A stretch of DNA of 62,529 nt from Marinobacter antarcticus (GTDB lineage Bacteria; Pseudomonadota; Gammaproteobacteria; Pseudomonadales; Oleiphilaceae). The stretch lies in NCBI RefSeq assembly GCF_011049865.1, contig NZ_DRGY01000055.1:1-62529 (forward strand). The letters are read 5' to 3'. This document shows, one piece after another, positions 28,447 to 37,206 of this stretch. The notes below the pieces were generated by a model. It did not search any database, had not been told where the DNA came from, and saw nothing but the letters and a program-made list of their open reading frames with translations. The first letter of the stretch is position 1; every line of letters begins with the position of its first letter. The translations under genes and the position numbers were made by a program.

Positions 28447-29595
28447 TTATTGAAGGTTCTTTCCGCGAGCGTCGGTCATCTTTACGCCCGCTTCACCTAC
28501 GATCAGAAGATTGGCTCCCGAAACCGGAACCACGCTCATCACGCCGGCCCGGTCATCACGGAAATACTCCTTGAATGACTCTGCGCCATTGTCGCTCATG
28601 AGCACCGTTCCGCCATTGCCCACAAGGGTTATACGGCCGTCGTCGGTAACAGCGCCATTGTTAAGCGTCGCGCCCGCATTGTTTGGAACCATGCGCCAGC
28701 TTTCACCAAGGTCGGCGGAAAACAACATATTTCCGCGCAGGCCGAACGCCAGAATCTCGTTGGCTTTGCCCGTTCCGGTCACCCCGAAAAGAGAGCCAGG
28801 ATAAGGGCTTTCGCGCCGCTCCCAAGTGTCCCCGTCATCTGTTGAGACGTGGACTTGCCCGGCCTCGCCAACAATTACAAGCGCTCCGCCGGCCATGGGA
28901 GCAATATTATTAAGATGGAAGTTCCGGTCATTATCGATCTTCGGCGCCCAGTCGCTCCAGGTATCACCACCGTCTTCGGTGCGCAGGATCATCCCGTAGG
29001 CGCCCACCACAAATCCGCGCTGATCATTCTCAAACCAAACACCCAAAAGCGGATTGACCGGGCCGATATCAAGGTCTGACTGCATGTTTTCCATGGTAAA
29101 AACCACATCGTCCAACGCCCACTCCAGATCGCCTTTTTCCGATTCCGGCGCCACTTCGATCTGTGCTTCCATCGCGGCAATCTGTTCTTCCTTGCTCGCG
29201 ATAGCCAACTTGGCCGCATCAACACCGGTTAGCTGCAGGCGCCAGGTTTCTCCGGCGTCTTCGGTGTGAAGCACCACGCCACTGTGCCCAACGGCCCAAC
29301 CGTGCGTCTCGGAGCCGAAATCGACGGCCGTTAGCGTCACGGAAACCGGAACACTGCCCTGCACCCAGGTTTGCCCCTCATCGTCGGAGTAAATAATGTG
29401 CCCTCGTTCTCCGACAGCAACTATACGGTCACCTGCCCGCACTGCGTCATTCAGCAGCTTAACGGGAGCCAGGTCCGTTTGCCGGGCCGGCGTATCGATG
29501 ATATCCGCAAGCGCAAACGCCGCCGGGGTGGACCAGATCATGGAAAGCCCGAGGCACGCTGCCCCCAGAGTTTTGCACATCAACCTTTTAGCCAT
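28447..29595 (-). CDS. YCF48-like beta-propeller periplasmic protein
   Basis: A 382-residue exported protein with a signal peptide (cleavage near AFALAD) and recurring propeller signatures: GERGHIIYSDDEGQTWVQGS, GWAVGHSGVVLHTEDAGETW, GMILRTEDGGDTWSDW and GQVHVSTDDGDTWERR. These D-x-G-x-T-W repeats define the BNR/YCF48-like fold, related to the photosystem II assembly factor Ycf48. A helical insertion (about residues 125-165) interrupts the propeller. In this operon it sits between DUF1329 and MMPL genes and may act as a periplasmic scaffold for the exporter. Exact role unknown. Confidence 0.85.
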   Translation of the reverse strand: MAKRLMCKTLGAACLGLSMIWSTPAAFALADIIDTPARQTDLAPVKLLNDAVRAGDRIVAVGERGHIIYSDDEGQTWVQGSVPVSVTLTAVDFGSETHGWAVGHSGVVLHTEDAGETWRLQLTGVDAAKLAIASKEEQIAAMEAQIEVAPESEKGDLEWALDDVVFTMENMQSDLDIGPVNPLLGVWFENDQRGFVVGAYGMILRTEDGGDTWSDWAPKIDNDRNFHLNNIAPMAGGALVIVGEAGQVHVSTDDGDTWERRESPYPGSLFGVTGTGKANEILAFGLRGNMLFSADLGESWRMVPNNAGATLNNGAVTDDGRITLVGNGGTVLMSDNGAESFKEYFRDDRAGVMSVVPVSGANLLIVGEAGVKMTDARGKNLQ

Positions 29596-29656
29596 TCAGA
29601 TTGCCTATTGTGTTGTTTGAACTGTCTATCTTTTGTCGCTGCAAAAGCTGACCGGT

Positions 29657-31045
29657 TTAGCGGACGCTTCTTCGGCGCAACGAAGCCGGAGAAAAATAGC
29701 GCTTGTTTGGAATATCTTCGGTGAAGATCCGGGTGTTCGGCTCTTCCGTGTCCAATCCAAGTACGTGATAACGGCGGGCCTGAAGATCATGATAAACGTC
29801 CAGCACGTTCCACACACCCGGAAGTTCGTAATAATTCTTGGCTATGCCCATGGTAACTCGCCACAACTCACCGCGGCCGTCGTACTGATCAACCAGAACG
29901 GTGTTCCAGCTGTCTTCGTCCACGTAAAAACGGCGTTTATGGTAGATATGCCGCGCGCCCTCTTTCAGCGTAGCTTCAACCACGTGTACCCGATGGAGTT
30001 CCCAACGGGTAAGCTCCGGGTTCAGGTGAGAAACACCCAGAATTTCGGAATACGGCGTGCCTTTTTCGCCGATGCGGTAATTGTTATAAGGAATGTAGAT
30101 TTCTTTCAGGCCTTCATAAGACCAGTTATAACGGTCCAGGGCACCGTTGAAGATGTCGGTGTCGTCTGCCGTCCGGAGATTCTCTGCGGCCGCAATCGGT
30201 GAATCGTAACCCAGGTTTGGCGCCCTGCGCACGCGGCGCTGCCCGGCGTTATAGCCCCAGCCATTTCTCGGATTGATGATCTGATTCAGGGTTTCATGAA
30301 TAAGTATGGCACCGCCCGCAAGGCGCGGCGGGGACTGGGTAAACGAGAGGTAGTAGAAAATGATGTTATCCAGTTCGTCTTCACTACCCTCAGGGTTGTA
30401 AAAATTAAAAAACACCTCTTGCTGGGAGGTAACCAGCGAATAATCACCATCGGTCTGCACCGCCACTTCACTTGATCGGCGGGTAACCGACACACCACGC
30501 CAGCGCACCAGATGGTTCCAGATCACCTGCCATGCTTTGTGTTCATTGTCCCCGTGAAGAATCGGGAAAGGGTAGCCGCCGAAGGCACCTTTCAAACCTT
30601 CACCTTCGCCTACCAATTCGGCGTTTATCGCATTCTCACGAATGTTTTTGGCTACCCAGTCAGGCACTGCGTGCGTGCGGCGGGATTTGTAAACCGGTAC
30701 ACGAAAGGTTGTGGGGTAGGTGTTAAACATCGCGAGAACACCATTGGAGAGGTGTTCAGCATACTGATCTTTATTCGAGGCATTGATGGTGAACAGCACT
30801 TTGTCCGTCGGAAACGGGTCAATGTGATGTTGTCCCGACCCCTCATAACCCTCGGGAGGCTCTGTAAGGCCTCCGGTCCAGGCAGGAATGGTACCTGCGG
30901 CGTTTCCAGCCTTAATCGAACCGAACGGCGTGAGATCCTGACCGAGACGTGAAGCTTCGCTGGCAGAAACCGCTGCCAATGAGGAAGCGGATGCCATCGA
31001 GAGAGCGAGCAAGCCCCCGAGTATCGCACTCTGTTTATAATTCAT
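29657..31045 (-). CDS. DUF1329 exported protein
   Basis: Protein of 462 residues with signal peptide (cleavage near SLAAVS) and DUF1329 hallmarks: LGQDLTPFGSIKAGNAAGTI, IPAWTGGL and GGYPFPILHG. DUF1329 proteins are LolB/LolA-like beta-structures normally encoded next to DUF1302 outer-membrane proteins; together with YCF48 and MMPL partners they are linked to hydrophobic-compound traffic. Here it heads the operon and no DUF1302 gene is adjacent: upstream is pepN. The 177-bp leader carries a long-loop inverted repeat (TATCCGGCC at 31171-31179 with 31202-31210) of unknown function. Confidence 0.9.
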   Translation of the reverse strand: MNYKQSAILGGLLALSMASASSLAAVSASEASRLGQDLTPFGSIKAGNAAGTIPAWTGGLTEPPEGYEGSGQHHIDPFPTDKVLFTINASNKDQYAEHLSNGVLAMFNTYPTTFRVPVYKSRRTHAVPDWVAKNIRENAINAELVGEGEGLKGAFGGYPFPILHGDNEHKAWQVIWNHLVRWRGVSVTRRSSEVAVQTDGDYSLVTSQQEVFFNFYNPEGSEDELDNIIFYYLSFTQSPPRLAGGAILIHETLNQIINPRNGWGYNAGQRRVRRAPNLGYDSPIAAAENLRTADDTDIFNGALDRYNWSYEGLKEIYIPYNNYRIGEKGTPYSEILGVSHLNPELTRWELHRVHVVEATLKEGARHIYHKRRFYVDEDSWNTVLVDQYDGRGELWRVTMGIAKNYYELPGVWNVLDVYHDLQARRYHVLGLDTEEPNTRIFTEDIPNKRYFSPASLRRRSVR

Positions 31046-31222
31046 TATAAAACCCTGGATTCGACTGGAAGCCTTTTATAAGGCTTTTATTTGTACCTGA
31101 TGGAACGTCACGCGTTCCGACAGGTTAGTCGATTCGTCAAGGTTGTCTATCAACCGAAAGTGCGATTTTGTATCCGGCCGTTACCAAGGATTTACGACGA
31201 TGGCCGGATACGCTACCCGCTA

Positions 31223-33871
31223 TCAGCCTTCGAGGCTCTTATACACCACCTCATACAAATCATCAGAAAGCCCCGGCTTATCCCGAATCCGCTCAAGTGC
31301 TGTCCGCATCAGTGAACTGTAGGCCGGCGCGAACTTTTTCCAGCGCGTCAAAGGCGATACCAGCCTGGCCGCAATCTGCGGATTGCTGTCGTCGAGGCGA
31401 TACACCTGGTCAGCCAGAAATGCATAGCCTGAGCCGTCTGGATTATGGAACGCCGCCAGGTTCTGGCCTGCAAACACGCCCACAACGGAGCGGATTTTGT
31501 TAGGGTTTTTCCAGTCAAACGCCGGGTGTGTGAGCAGAGCGTGAATTTGCGGCAATTGACCGGCACGATCACTGGACGACTGAACCGAGAACCACTGTTC
31601 CACGACTTGCGGGTCATCCTGGAACTGATCATAGAAGTCGGCAAGAGCCTGGCTCCGCTCGGCTGCGTAATCGGAGTTAACGAGGGCGCGCAGCGCACCC
31701 ATGCGATCGGTCATGTTGTCGGCATCGCGAAGCTGGGCCAGTGCCAGGTCACGCCCGGTTTCATCATTGGTCATCAGCAACCACGCCAGCGCGTTATTTT
31801 TCAGGCTTCTGCGGGCAATAGACTCCGATGTAAGCTCATAGGTGCCGCCGCCGGAATTGCGGTGATAACAAGCAACGAGTTCCTCACGCAACGACGTTGC
31901 CAGGTGGTGCAGCACCTGTTCCCGTGTGCGATGAATGGCGGCTACATCAGGGCTGTCCGCCAGCTCGATCAAATAGGCCTCAGACGGCAGCTGCAGCATT
32001 TTTGCCACCAACGCCTGATCAACCCCGGTGTCGTTAAGCAGAGCTCGATATGCCTCTACCAGACGCGGCTCAATGTCGGTGGCGTCAGACGAGCCAACCT
32101 GCGACTGAATCACATCAACGGCAAGACGCTGCCCGGCATCCCAGCGGTTGAAGCCGTCAGGATCGTGGCTCATCAAAAACACCAGCTGTTCGCGAGTCCA
32201 GGGATAAGCCACTCGCACGGGCGCCGAGAAGTGGCGCAACAACGACGGCACCGGCGCCTGAGCCACTCCGTGAAACTCAAAAGTATGACTCGCTTCGGTC
32301 AATTCAAGGACGCGCTCGGTGGGCGCATTCCGGGCATCCTGACCGGGCTCAAAGCAGAGCGGCAGAGCCTCGCCATTCGCACCCAGCAGGCCCAACGCAA
32401 AAGGAATGTGTTGCGGTTTTTTGTCGGTCTGTCCCGGGGTGTCCGGAATCGACTGTTGAATCGTCAGGCGATAGATATTCTGCTCGGCATCGTAGGCATC
32501 CGAAACCTTCAGCACGGGCGTACCGGCCTGCTCGTACCACAACCGGAACTGTGTCAGATCACGGCCGGATGCATCTTCCATCGCTTTTACAAAGTCGTCG
32601 GTGGTGACTGCCTGACCGTCGTGGCGCTCAAAATACAGATCACTGCCTTTGCGGAACAGATCCGGTCCAAGCAGTGTGTGAATCATGCGAACTACCTCTG
32701 CACCCTTCTCGTAGATGGTGAGGGTATAAAAGTTGGTAATCTCCATGTAAGACGCCGGGCGTACCGGGTGCGCCATGGGGCCTGCATCCTCGGCGAACTG
32801 CGCGGTTCTGAGCAGTGTCACGTTTTCTATGCGCTTCACGGTTGGCGAGCCAACGTCTGCCGAGAAAGTGGAGTCGCGGAATACGGTAAAGCCTTCTTTC
32901 AAGCTCAACTGGAACCAGTCACGGCACGTTACCCGGTTGCCGGACCAGTTATGGAAATACTCATGGGCAACAATGGATTCAATGCGCTGGAACGCGAGAT
33001 CGGTCGCGGTTTGTTGGGTGGCCAGCACGCAGGACGAATTGAAAATATTCAGTCCCTTGTTTTCCATGGCGCCCATATTGAAGTCGTCCACGGCCACGAT
33101 CATGAAAATATCGAGATCGTACTCACGACCGTAGGTGTCTTCGTCCCAGCGCATGGCGAGCTTGAGCGAATCCATCGCGTGGTCGCACTTTGTTGCGTTA
33201 CGGGGCTCAACGTAGATGCGCAAATCAATATCGCGGCCGGAACAGGTTTTGAAGGTGTCCTGTTTTTCGACCAGATCGCCCGCCACCAGCGCAAACAGGT
33301 AACTGGGCTTGGGGAACGGATCTTCCCAGGTGACAAAGTGGCGGCCGTTATCGAGATCGCCTTTTTCTACGTCGTTGCCATTGGACAACAACACCGGGCA
33401 GGCACTCTTGTCGGCTTCAATACGCGTGCGATAACGGGCCATAACGTCTGGCCTGTCCGGGAAATAGGTAATGCAGCGAAAGCCTTCAGCTTCACACTGT
33501 GTGCAGAACATACCAGACGACTTGTACAACCCCTCGAGGCGAGTGTTGTTCTGGGGTTCGACCCAGGTCACTATCGCCAGCTCAAACTGCGCCGGCACCT
33601 TGGCAATGATCAGTTGCCCACCGGTTTCTTCGTAGTCGCCGACTGCAAGGTCGTCGCCATTCACCGCAACGCGCTCCAGCTTGAGACTGTCTCCGTCCAG
33701 CGCCAACGGAGCCGATCCCTCGGCTGATTCAGGGTTGCGACGCACGGACAGCGTGCTGTGCACCCTTGCGCCCTCGTCAAAAAGTTCGAATCGAAGGTCG
33801 ACCGTATCGACCAGGTATGCGGGGACTTTGTATTCGCTCAGATGGATGGTTTTTGGCTGATTGGTGCGCAT
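31223..33871 (-). CDS. pepN: Aminopeptidase N (M1 metallopeptidase)
   Basis: Full-length (882 residues) M1-family aminopeptidase of the proteobacterial PepN type. The zinc motif HEYFHNWSGNRVTCRDWFQL gives HExxH plus the downstream Glu in LKEGFTVFRD, and the exopeptidase motif GAMENKGLN is present. N-terminal saddle domain, catalytic domain, a beta module and the C-terminal helical DUF3458-type domains follow in order. It trims N-terminal residues from peptides in the cytoplasm during protein turnover. Monocistronic. Confidence 0.97.
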   Translation of the reverse strand: MRTNQPKTIHLSEYKVPAYLVDTVDLRFELFDEGARVHSTLSVRRNPESAEGSAPLALDGDSLKLERVAVNGDDLAVGDYEETGGQLIIAKVPAQFELAIVTWVEPQNNTRLEGLYKSSGMFCTQCEAEGFRCITYFPDRPDVMARYRTRIEADKSACPVLLSNGNDVEKGDLDNGRHFVTWEDPFPKPSYLFALVAGDLVEKQDTFKTCSGRDIDLRIYVEPRNATKCDHAMDSLKLAMRWDEDTYGREYDLDIFMIVAVDDFNMGAMENKGLNIFNSSCVLATQQTATDLAFQRIESIVAHEYFHNWSGNRVTCRDWFQLSLKEGFTVFRDSTFSADVGSPTVKRIENVTLLRTAQFAEDAGPMAHPVRPASYMEITNFYTLTIYEKGAEVVRMIHTLLGPDLFRKGSDLYFERHDGQAVTTDDFVKAMEDASGRDLTQFRLWYEQAGTPVLKVSDAYDAEQNIYRLTIQQSIPDTPGQTDKKPQHIPFALGLLGANGEALPLCFEPGQDARNAPTERVLELTEASHTFEFHGVAQAPVPSLLRHFSAPVRVAYPWTREQLVFLMSHDPDGFNRWDAGQRLAVDVIQSQVGSSDATDIEPRLVEAYRALLNDTGVDQALVAKMLQLPSEAYLIELADSPDVAAIHRTREQVLHHLATSLREELVACYHRNSGGGTYELTSESIARRSLKNNALAWLLMTNDETGRDLALAQLRDADNMTDRMGALRALVNSDYAAERSQALADFYDQFQDDPQVVEQWFSVQSSSDRAGQLPQIHALLTHPAFDWKNPNKIRSVVGVFAGQNLAAFHNPDGSGYAFLADQVYRLDDSNPQIAARLVSPLTRWKKFAPAYSSLMRTALERIRDKPGLSDDLYEVVYKSLEG

Positions 33872-33953
33872 TGCTTCTCTCCAGATGTCTCAGCCTGCAG
33901 CCAGATCAAAGCCGGCCGCAAAGGCATTGTCATATCGGTCGGGAACGGACGAA

Positions 33954-34793
33954 CTAGTCACCCATTACCCGGAATCGGACTTCGTAGCCAGTGAACTTGC
34001 GAATGTTGATCACACCGGTGCTCAACATAAGATACTGGCCCTTGATACCTTCTAGCACCCCTTCTACTTCCGGAGTTTTATCAAGATTATGTGTTTTGAT
34101 TTTCTCTGGCCACGTGTGCACCGGATAGCTCAGCCCAAGCCCCTGTTCGTCCACTTCGCGAATGGCGTCAGGGCCGTGCTCGTCGCGCAGTGCGGCAATA
34201 TCGTCGGCGATCAATGCCAGTATACGCTGGCGTTCCTGAACAAGATCCAGCTCCGGTACATCTCCCTTTAGCATGGCGCGCCAGTTGGTACGGTCGGCGA
34301 CGTGGGCTTTACAGGCCACTTCAACCAGGCCAGAAAGATACCGGGTAGCCACTCTGAGCATGGGAATCGCATCAACCGCGCCCTGATCAATCCAGCGCGT
34401 GGGCACCTGCGAGCCCCGGGTAATGCCGACTTTCAGGCCAGAAGAGTTCGCCAGATACACCACATGCTCAACCATGCAATGGATCTCGCCCCACTCTGGC
34501 TCCCGACAGGTACCCAGATGATAATGGCACTTTTCCGGGCTCATGATACAACTGTCGCACGCGGCCAACTTTCGGAAGCAAGGATAACAAAACCCCTGAC
34601 TAAAGCTCTTTTTCGTGGTTCGGTCGCAGTTAATGCAGCGAATCACGCCGGCAAAGTCGAAGCGCAGCGGTTTGCCGATCAGCTCGTTCAGGGGAATCCG
34701 GGTATCGCCCACGGTCAAAACATAAGACACCGGATCGCCCGCCTCCGCCGGCATTTTCCTCAGCCGCCCGGTTACATCAGCCAGGTTACTCAA
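33954..34793 (-). CDS. DUF2797 zinc-finger protein (TTG start)
   Basis: A 279-residue protein with a Cys cluster (CINC, CYPC, CDSC, then KCHYHLGTC) that should bind zinc, followed by VVYLANSSGLKVGITRG, which resembles the VYLxxxxxxKVGxTR pattern of GIY-YIG-like folds in the DUF2797 family. Function unknown; nucleic-acid binding is plausible. The start is a TTG overlapping the yeaC stop (TTGA), with GAGG 7 nt upstream, which indicates translational coupling to yeaC. The next ATG would lie 13 codons further in. Confidence 0.8.
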   Translation of the reverse strand: MSNLADVTGRLRKMPAEAGDPVSYVLTVGDTRIPLNELIGKPLRFDFAGVIRCINCDRTTKKSFSQGFCYPCFRKLAACDSCIMSPEKCHYHLGTCREPEWGEIHCMVEHVVYLANSSGLKVGITRGSQVPTRWIDQGAVDAIPMLRVATRYLSGLVEVACKAHVADRTNWRAMLKGDVPELDLVQERQRILALIADDIAALRDEHGPDAIREVDEQGLGLSYPVHTWPEKIKTHNLDKTPEVEGVLEGIKGQYLMLSTGVINIRKFTGYEVRFRVMGD

Positions 34794-35098
34794 GACTTGA
34801 CCTCAACAAACTGGTTCGGATCAACCCCGTTGCTATCTGACTGGTTGCTATCTGACTGATTGCGACGCACGGATGGATCACAGGCCGTGCCCGCCTTGCG
34901 GCCCCGATCAAGAAAACCGACCCGCTCCTGCTCCGGAATATTGTGCAGGTTTTCATAGTAAATGACGGCTTCCAGGCTGGTCGCACGCTGTTCCGGCGTA
35001 ATTTTTCGGCCATCAGGCCATTTACCGAGCTCAATAGACTGGCGCAAGCTCTGGTAAACGTTAGGGTCCAGGCGCTCGATAAGCTCTTCGTAGGTCAT
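34790..35098 (-). CDS. yeaC: YeaC-family (DUF1315) protein with a repetitive tail
   Basis: A 102-residue protein whose first 75 residues match the conserved YeaC core (YEELIERLDPNVYQSLRQSI, KWPDGRKITPEQRATSLEAV). The last 25 residues are variable and contain NQSDSNQSDSN, encoded by an exact 15-bp tandem duplication. Function unknown; it is regularly paired with DUF2797 in gammaproteobacteria. Its promoter region holds the Fur box and the divergent sRNA promoter described at 35144, so iron control of this gene is possible. Confidence 0.85.
   Translation of the reverse strand: MTYEELIERLDPNVYQSLRQSIELGKWPDGRKITPEQRATSLEAVIYYENLHNIPEQERVGFLDRGRKAGTACDPSVRRNQSDSNQSDSNGVDPNQFVEVKS
34829..34858. 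repeat. 15-bp exact tandem repeat (two copies)
   Basis: GTTGCTATCTGACTG occurs twice in immediate succession inside the 3' end of yeaC, keeping frame and adding five residues (Q-S-D-S-N). A length of 15 makes slippage neutral to the frame, so copy number may vary between strains. Confidence 0.85.
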
Positions 35099-35143
35099 CC
35101 GGTTCTCCTGAAAAAACGTTCATTTATAAAGTAGAGAAATGGT

Positions 35144-35177
35144 TTGACAGATATAAACGATAATGATTATCATTACT
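35144..35177 (+). promoter_or_regulatory. Fur-box-overlapped promoter of a small RNA
   Basis: TTGACA at 35144-35149 and TATCAT at 35168-35173 are separated by 18 bp, a strong sigma-70 promoter (6/6 and 5/6). The 19-bp sequence GATAATGATTATCATTACT at 35159-35177 matches the classical Fur consensus GATAATGATAATCATTATC at 16 of 19 positions and covers the -10 element, so iron-loaded Fur would block transcription. The predicted start is near 35180. The site also lies 60-80 bp upstream of the divergent yeaC gene. Confidence 0.8.
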
Positions 35178-35179
35178 TC

Positions 35180-35267
35180 ACCAAATGACCACGGTCGTGT
35201 CGTTTGGTCTCTCTCATCAGAAGCAAATCGCTTCCTTTATACCCCACTGTTTGGTGGGGTTTTTTTT
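35180..35267 (+). ncRNA. Candidate Fur-regulated small RNA (PrrF/RyhB-like)
   Basis: About 88 nt between a Fur-controlled promoter and an intrinsic terminator, with no credible ORF. Predicted structure: a 5' hairpin at 35180-35208 (9 bp including one U-G pair, a bulged C, then 3 bp and a GGTC loop); a single-stranded CTCTCTCATCA at 35209-35219; a small hairpin GAAGC/GCTTC at 35220-35234; and the terminator CCCCAC/GTGGGG at 35242-35259 followed by eight T residues. The predicted transcription start falls exactly at the base of the first hairpin. The unpaired TCTCATCAG stretch recalls, from memory, the conserved core of Pseudomonas PrrF RNAs, which repress iron-containing proteins under iron starvation. 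Its 3' U-tract reaches into the last codon of the convergent rhomboid gene. Confidence 0.75.
35241..35267 (+). terminator. Intrinsic terminator of the candidate sRNA
   Basis: A-CCCCAC, a six-base loop TGTTTG and GTGGGG-T are followed by eight consecutive T residues. This is a strong Hfq-friendly terminator. Read backwards it has only a TATAAA tract, so it serves mainly the plus strand. Confidence 0.88.
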
Positions 35268-36135
35268 ATGTCTGCGGTTTTTTGCGGGCCGGTAAAAGCG
35301 CTGCCAACACCAGACCACCCACAAATCCGCCCAGGTGCGCCTCATTTGCCATGCGTCCTAAACCCAGCATTTCAGGCAAGGGCGTAAACCCGACCACCAT
35401 CCACACCACCGCAAAGGTTACAAGTGCAGGTGGGAACTGAAACCGCGGTAACGTGCGCTGGCTGAGCCAGCAATATCCGAGAATGCCGTACACAAACCCC
35501 GAAAGACCGCCAAAAAAGGGTCCGGAAACCGCGTACTGCAGCACGTTGGATAAAACACTGGTGCATACAAAAATAAGTATCAGCCGGCGGCGCCCGTCAA
35601 ACCATTCAATCTGGCTGCCCAGAAACCACAGCATCACAGAATTAAAAATGATATGCGTCCAACTGAAATGCAAAAAGTCCGGCGTGAACAACCGCCATAT
35701 TTGTCCACTGGCTAGCGTGGAGGAGAGCGCTCCCAGGCGCTCAGCCAGATTAGTACTGCCCCAGTTGTAGGATCGAGGATCAACAATCAGGAGGTTGGCG
35801 GTAAACTCGTTACTGCCCAGGCCAGTCAGCAGCGCCATCACAACGCCCAACAAAATAATCCCCAACACCAGAGGCGCGTGGCGCGGCGAGGGTTGCCAGC
35901 GCCCTGCTACAAACACCGGCGAGTGGTTCTGATGCTCGACCGCCTGCCGGATTCCCGGCTCGGCAAGAAACCGGTCCAGGGCCTCCAAAACGGGTTTGAC
36001 ATGGTCCGAATTTTCCAACCACAGCACTTGGGCATCGCCTTCGACACTGATTTTGTGAGCAACACCCTGCCCTTTCAGCCACTGACTGAAGTCGCCAAGA
36101 TCGACACTGGTATCCAACTGCTTTACTCGGTACAC
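35266..36135 (-). CDS. GlpG-like rhomboid intramembrane serine protease
   Basis: A 289-residue rhomboid. Residues 1-60 form the GlpG-type cytosolic N-terminal domain; six hydrophobic spans follow. Catalytic Ser 212 lies in GGLSGFVYG and His 267 in NEAHLGG; the HxxxN motif of TM2 is H161-IIF-N165. It cleaves transmembrane substrates inside the membrane, with roles in membrane protein quality control. The start is GTG at 36135 with GAGG somewhat far upstream; no better start is seen. Confidence 0.92.
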   Translation of the reverse strand: MYRVKQLDTSVDLGDFSQWLKGQGVAHKISVEGDAQVLWLENSDHVKPVLEALDRFLAEPGIRQAVEHQNHSPVFVAGRWQPSPRHAPLVLGIILLGVVMALLTGLGSNEFTANLLIVDPRSYNWGSTNLAERLGALSSTLASGQIWRLFTPDFLHFSWTHIIFNSVMLWFLGSQIEWFDGRRRLILIFVCTSVLSNVLQYAVSGPFFGGLSGFVYGILGYCWLSQRTLPRFQFPPALVTFAVVWMVVGFTPLPEMLGLGRMANEAHLGGFVGGLVLAALLPARKKPQT

Positions 36136-36184
36136 AATCTATCTTGCCTCTTAGAGTATCCAGACCGACGCACACACAGGTGTA

Positions 36185-37204
36185 CTAGCGGGCGACGCTG
36201 TCTTCACTGCTGGGGTAATCCGGCGAATCCTGATGATCCCGAGCCACGTTAACCCAAACAAACTTGTCGGGGGAGAGCACCCGTTCACCGTCCATCCGGT
36301 ACGCCACCAATCGACCGTACTTCACGGCACTGAAATCGATACACGCAACGTTTGATTTCAACGGAGCCGGTTCGCTCTCCATCCAGTAATGGCCCACAAA
36401 CACCGGCGGGGCATCAAGCGGATAGTTGATAAGTTGCTTGCGTTCGTGCTCGGCCAGAACCCGGCCGGCAACATCGACCGGCAACGGGTCTGGCTGGAAA
36501 ACCACATCCGCATACGTGCGCGGATTATCTGCCCAGAATTTCGTGCGGAAAAACTCACGAATATAGCCGTCGCGCCCGGTGATTTTCATGCCCTGCGGGA
36601 GGCGCAGGTCCGTACCCCGTAACAGGGTATCCATGACCTGCCCCGCAAAAGAATCAATGGCCGCCGAGGCGTGAAGAAAATCTTCATCGATACAGGCACC
36701 GCCTTGCAGCTGTTTGAATTTATCGATGAGCCCGCTGTCCCAGCACGCATGTACGGCACGAAAATCGTCTTCCTCGATAAACAGTGGAATCGTGTAGAAC
36801 CACTCAAGAAAGTCATTCCATTCATGGGGATGATCGTCAAATTGTACAAGGGTTTCGCGGATCAACCGATCGTGGCGAGCGTTGTGTTCGCGCAGCCATG
36901 TTCTGCCACTGCCGGCCCGCGCCCGGGTGCAATAGCCCAGAGCATTATACTCGTGGTTCCCCATGACGATTCGCGCAGACCCTCGCTCTACCATATTCCT
37001 TACGAGGTGAAGGGCTTCACGGATTCTTGGGCCTCGATCAATAATATCGCCAATAAAAATAGCCTGCCGGCGGCGATGCTGATACACCCCGTTGACCTTG
37101 CTGTAACCCATCTGTTCAAGCAGTCGCGCAAGTGTGTTCGCGCAGCCGTGAATATCGCCAATGATATCGTAACCGCGACTCGCAGTATGATTGTTTACCG
37201 CCAT
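36185..37204 (-). CDS. Calcineurin-like metallophosphoesterase (ApaH/PrpE-like)
   Basis: A 339-residue phosphoesterase with the complete PPP-type metal motifs near its N-terminus: GDIHG, GDIIDRGP and GNHEYN. This is the arrangement of diadenosine tetraphosphatases and PrpE-like Ser/Thr phosphatases, but the C-terminal half is longer and the substrate is not clear. The ATG at 37204 is preferred to the TTG at 37210, which overlaps the nadK stop. Coupling to nadK suggests a link to nucleotide metabolism, by inference. Confidence 0.8.
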   Translation of the reverse strand: MAVNNHTASRGYDIIGDIHGCANTLARLLEQMGYSKVNGVYQHRRRQAIFIGDIIDRGPRIREALHLVRNMVERGSARIVMGNHEYNALGYCTRARAGSGRTWLREHNARHDRLIRETLVQFDDHPHEWNDFLEWFYTIPLFIEEDDFRAVHACWDSGLIDKFKQLQGGACIDEDFLHASAAIDSFAGQVMDTLLRGTDLRLPQGMKITGRDGYIREFFRTKFWADNPRTYADVVFQPDPLPVDVAGRVLAEHERKQLINYPLDAPPVFVGHYWMESEPAPLKSNVACIDFSAVKYGRLVAYRMDGERVLSPDKFVWVNVARDHQDSPDYPSSEDSVAR

Positions 37205-37206
37205 GA

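Noticed and set aside
31171..31210. Inverted repeat near the end of pepN as a terminator
   Set aside because: The 22-base loop and absence of a T-run make it a poor terminator; it is mentioned only under the DUF1329 gene.
31445..33727. A 760-codon open frame on the plus strand
   Set aside because: It lies wholly antisense to pepN, whose catalytic motifs and length are complete; the composition is that of a codon-position shadow.
35163..35387. A 74-codon plus-strand ORF starting inside the Fur box
   Set aside because: Its start lies upstream of the predicted transcription start, it runs through the terminator hairpin and T-run, and it has no ribosome-binding site. The small RNA explains the signals better.
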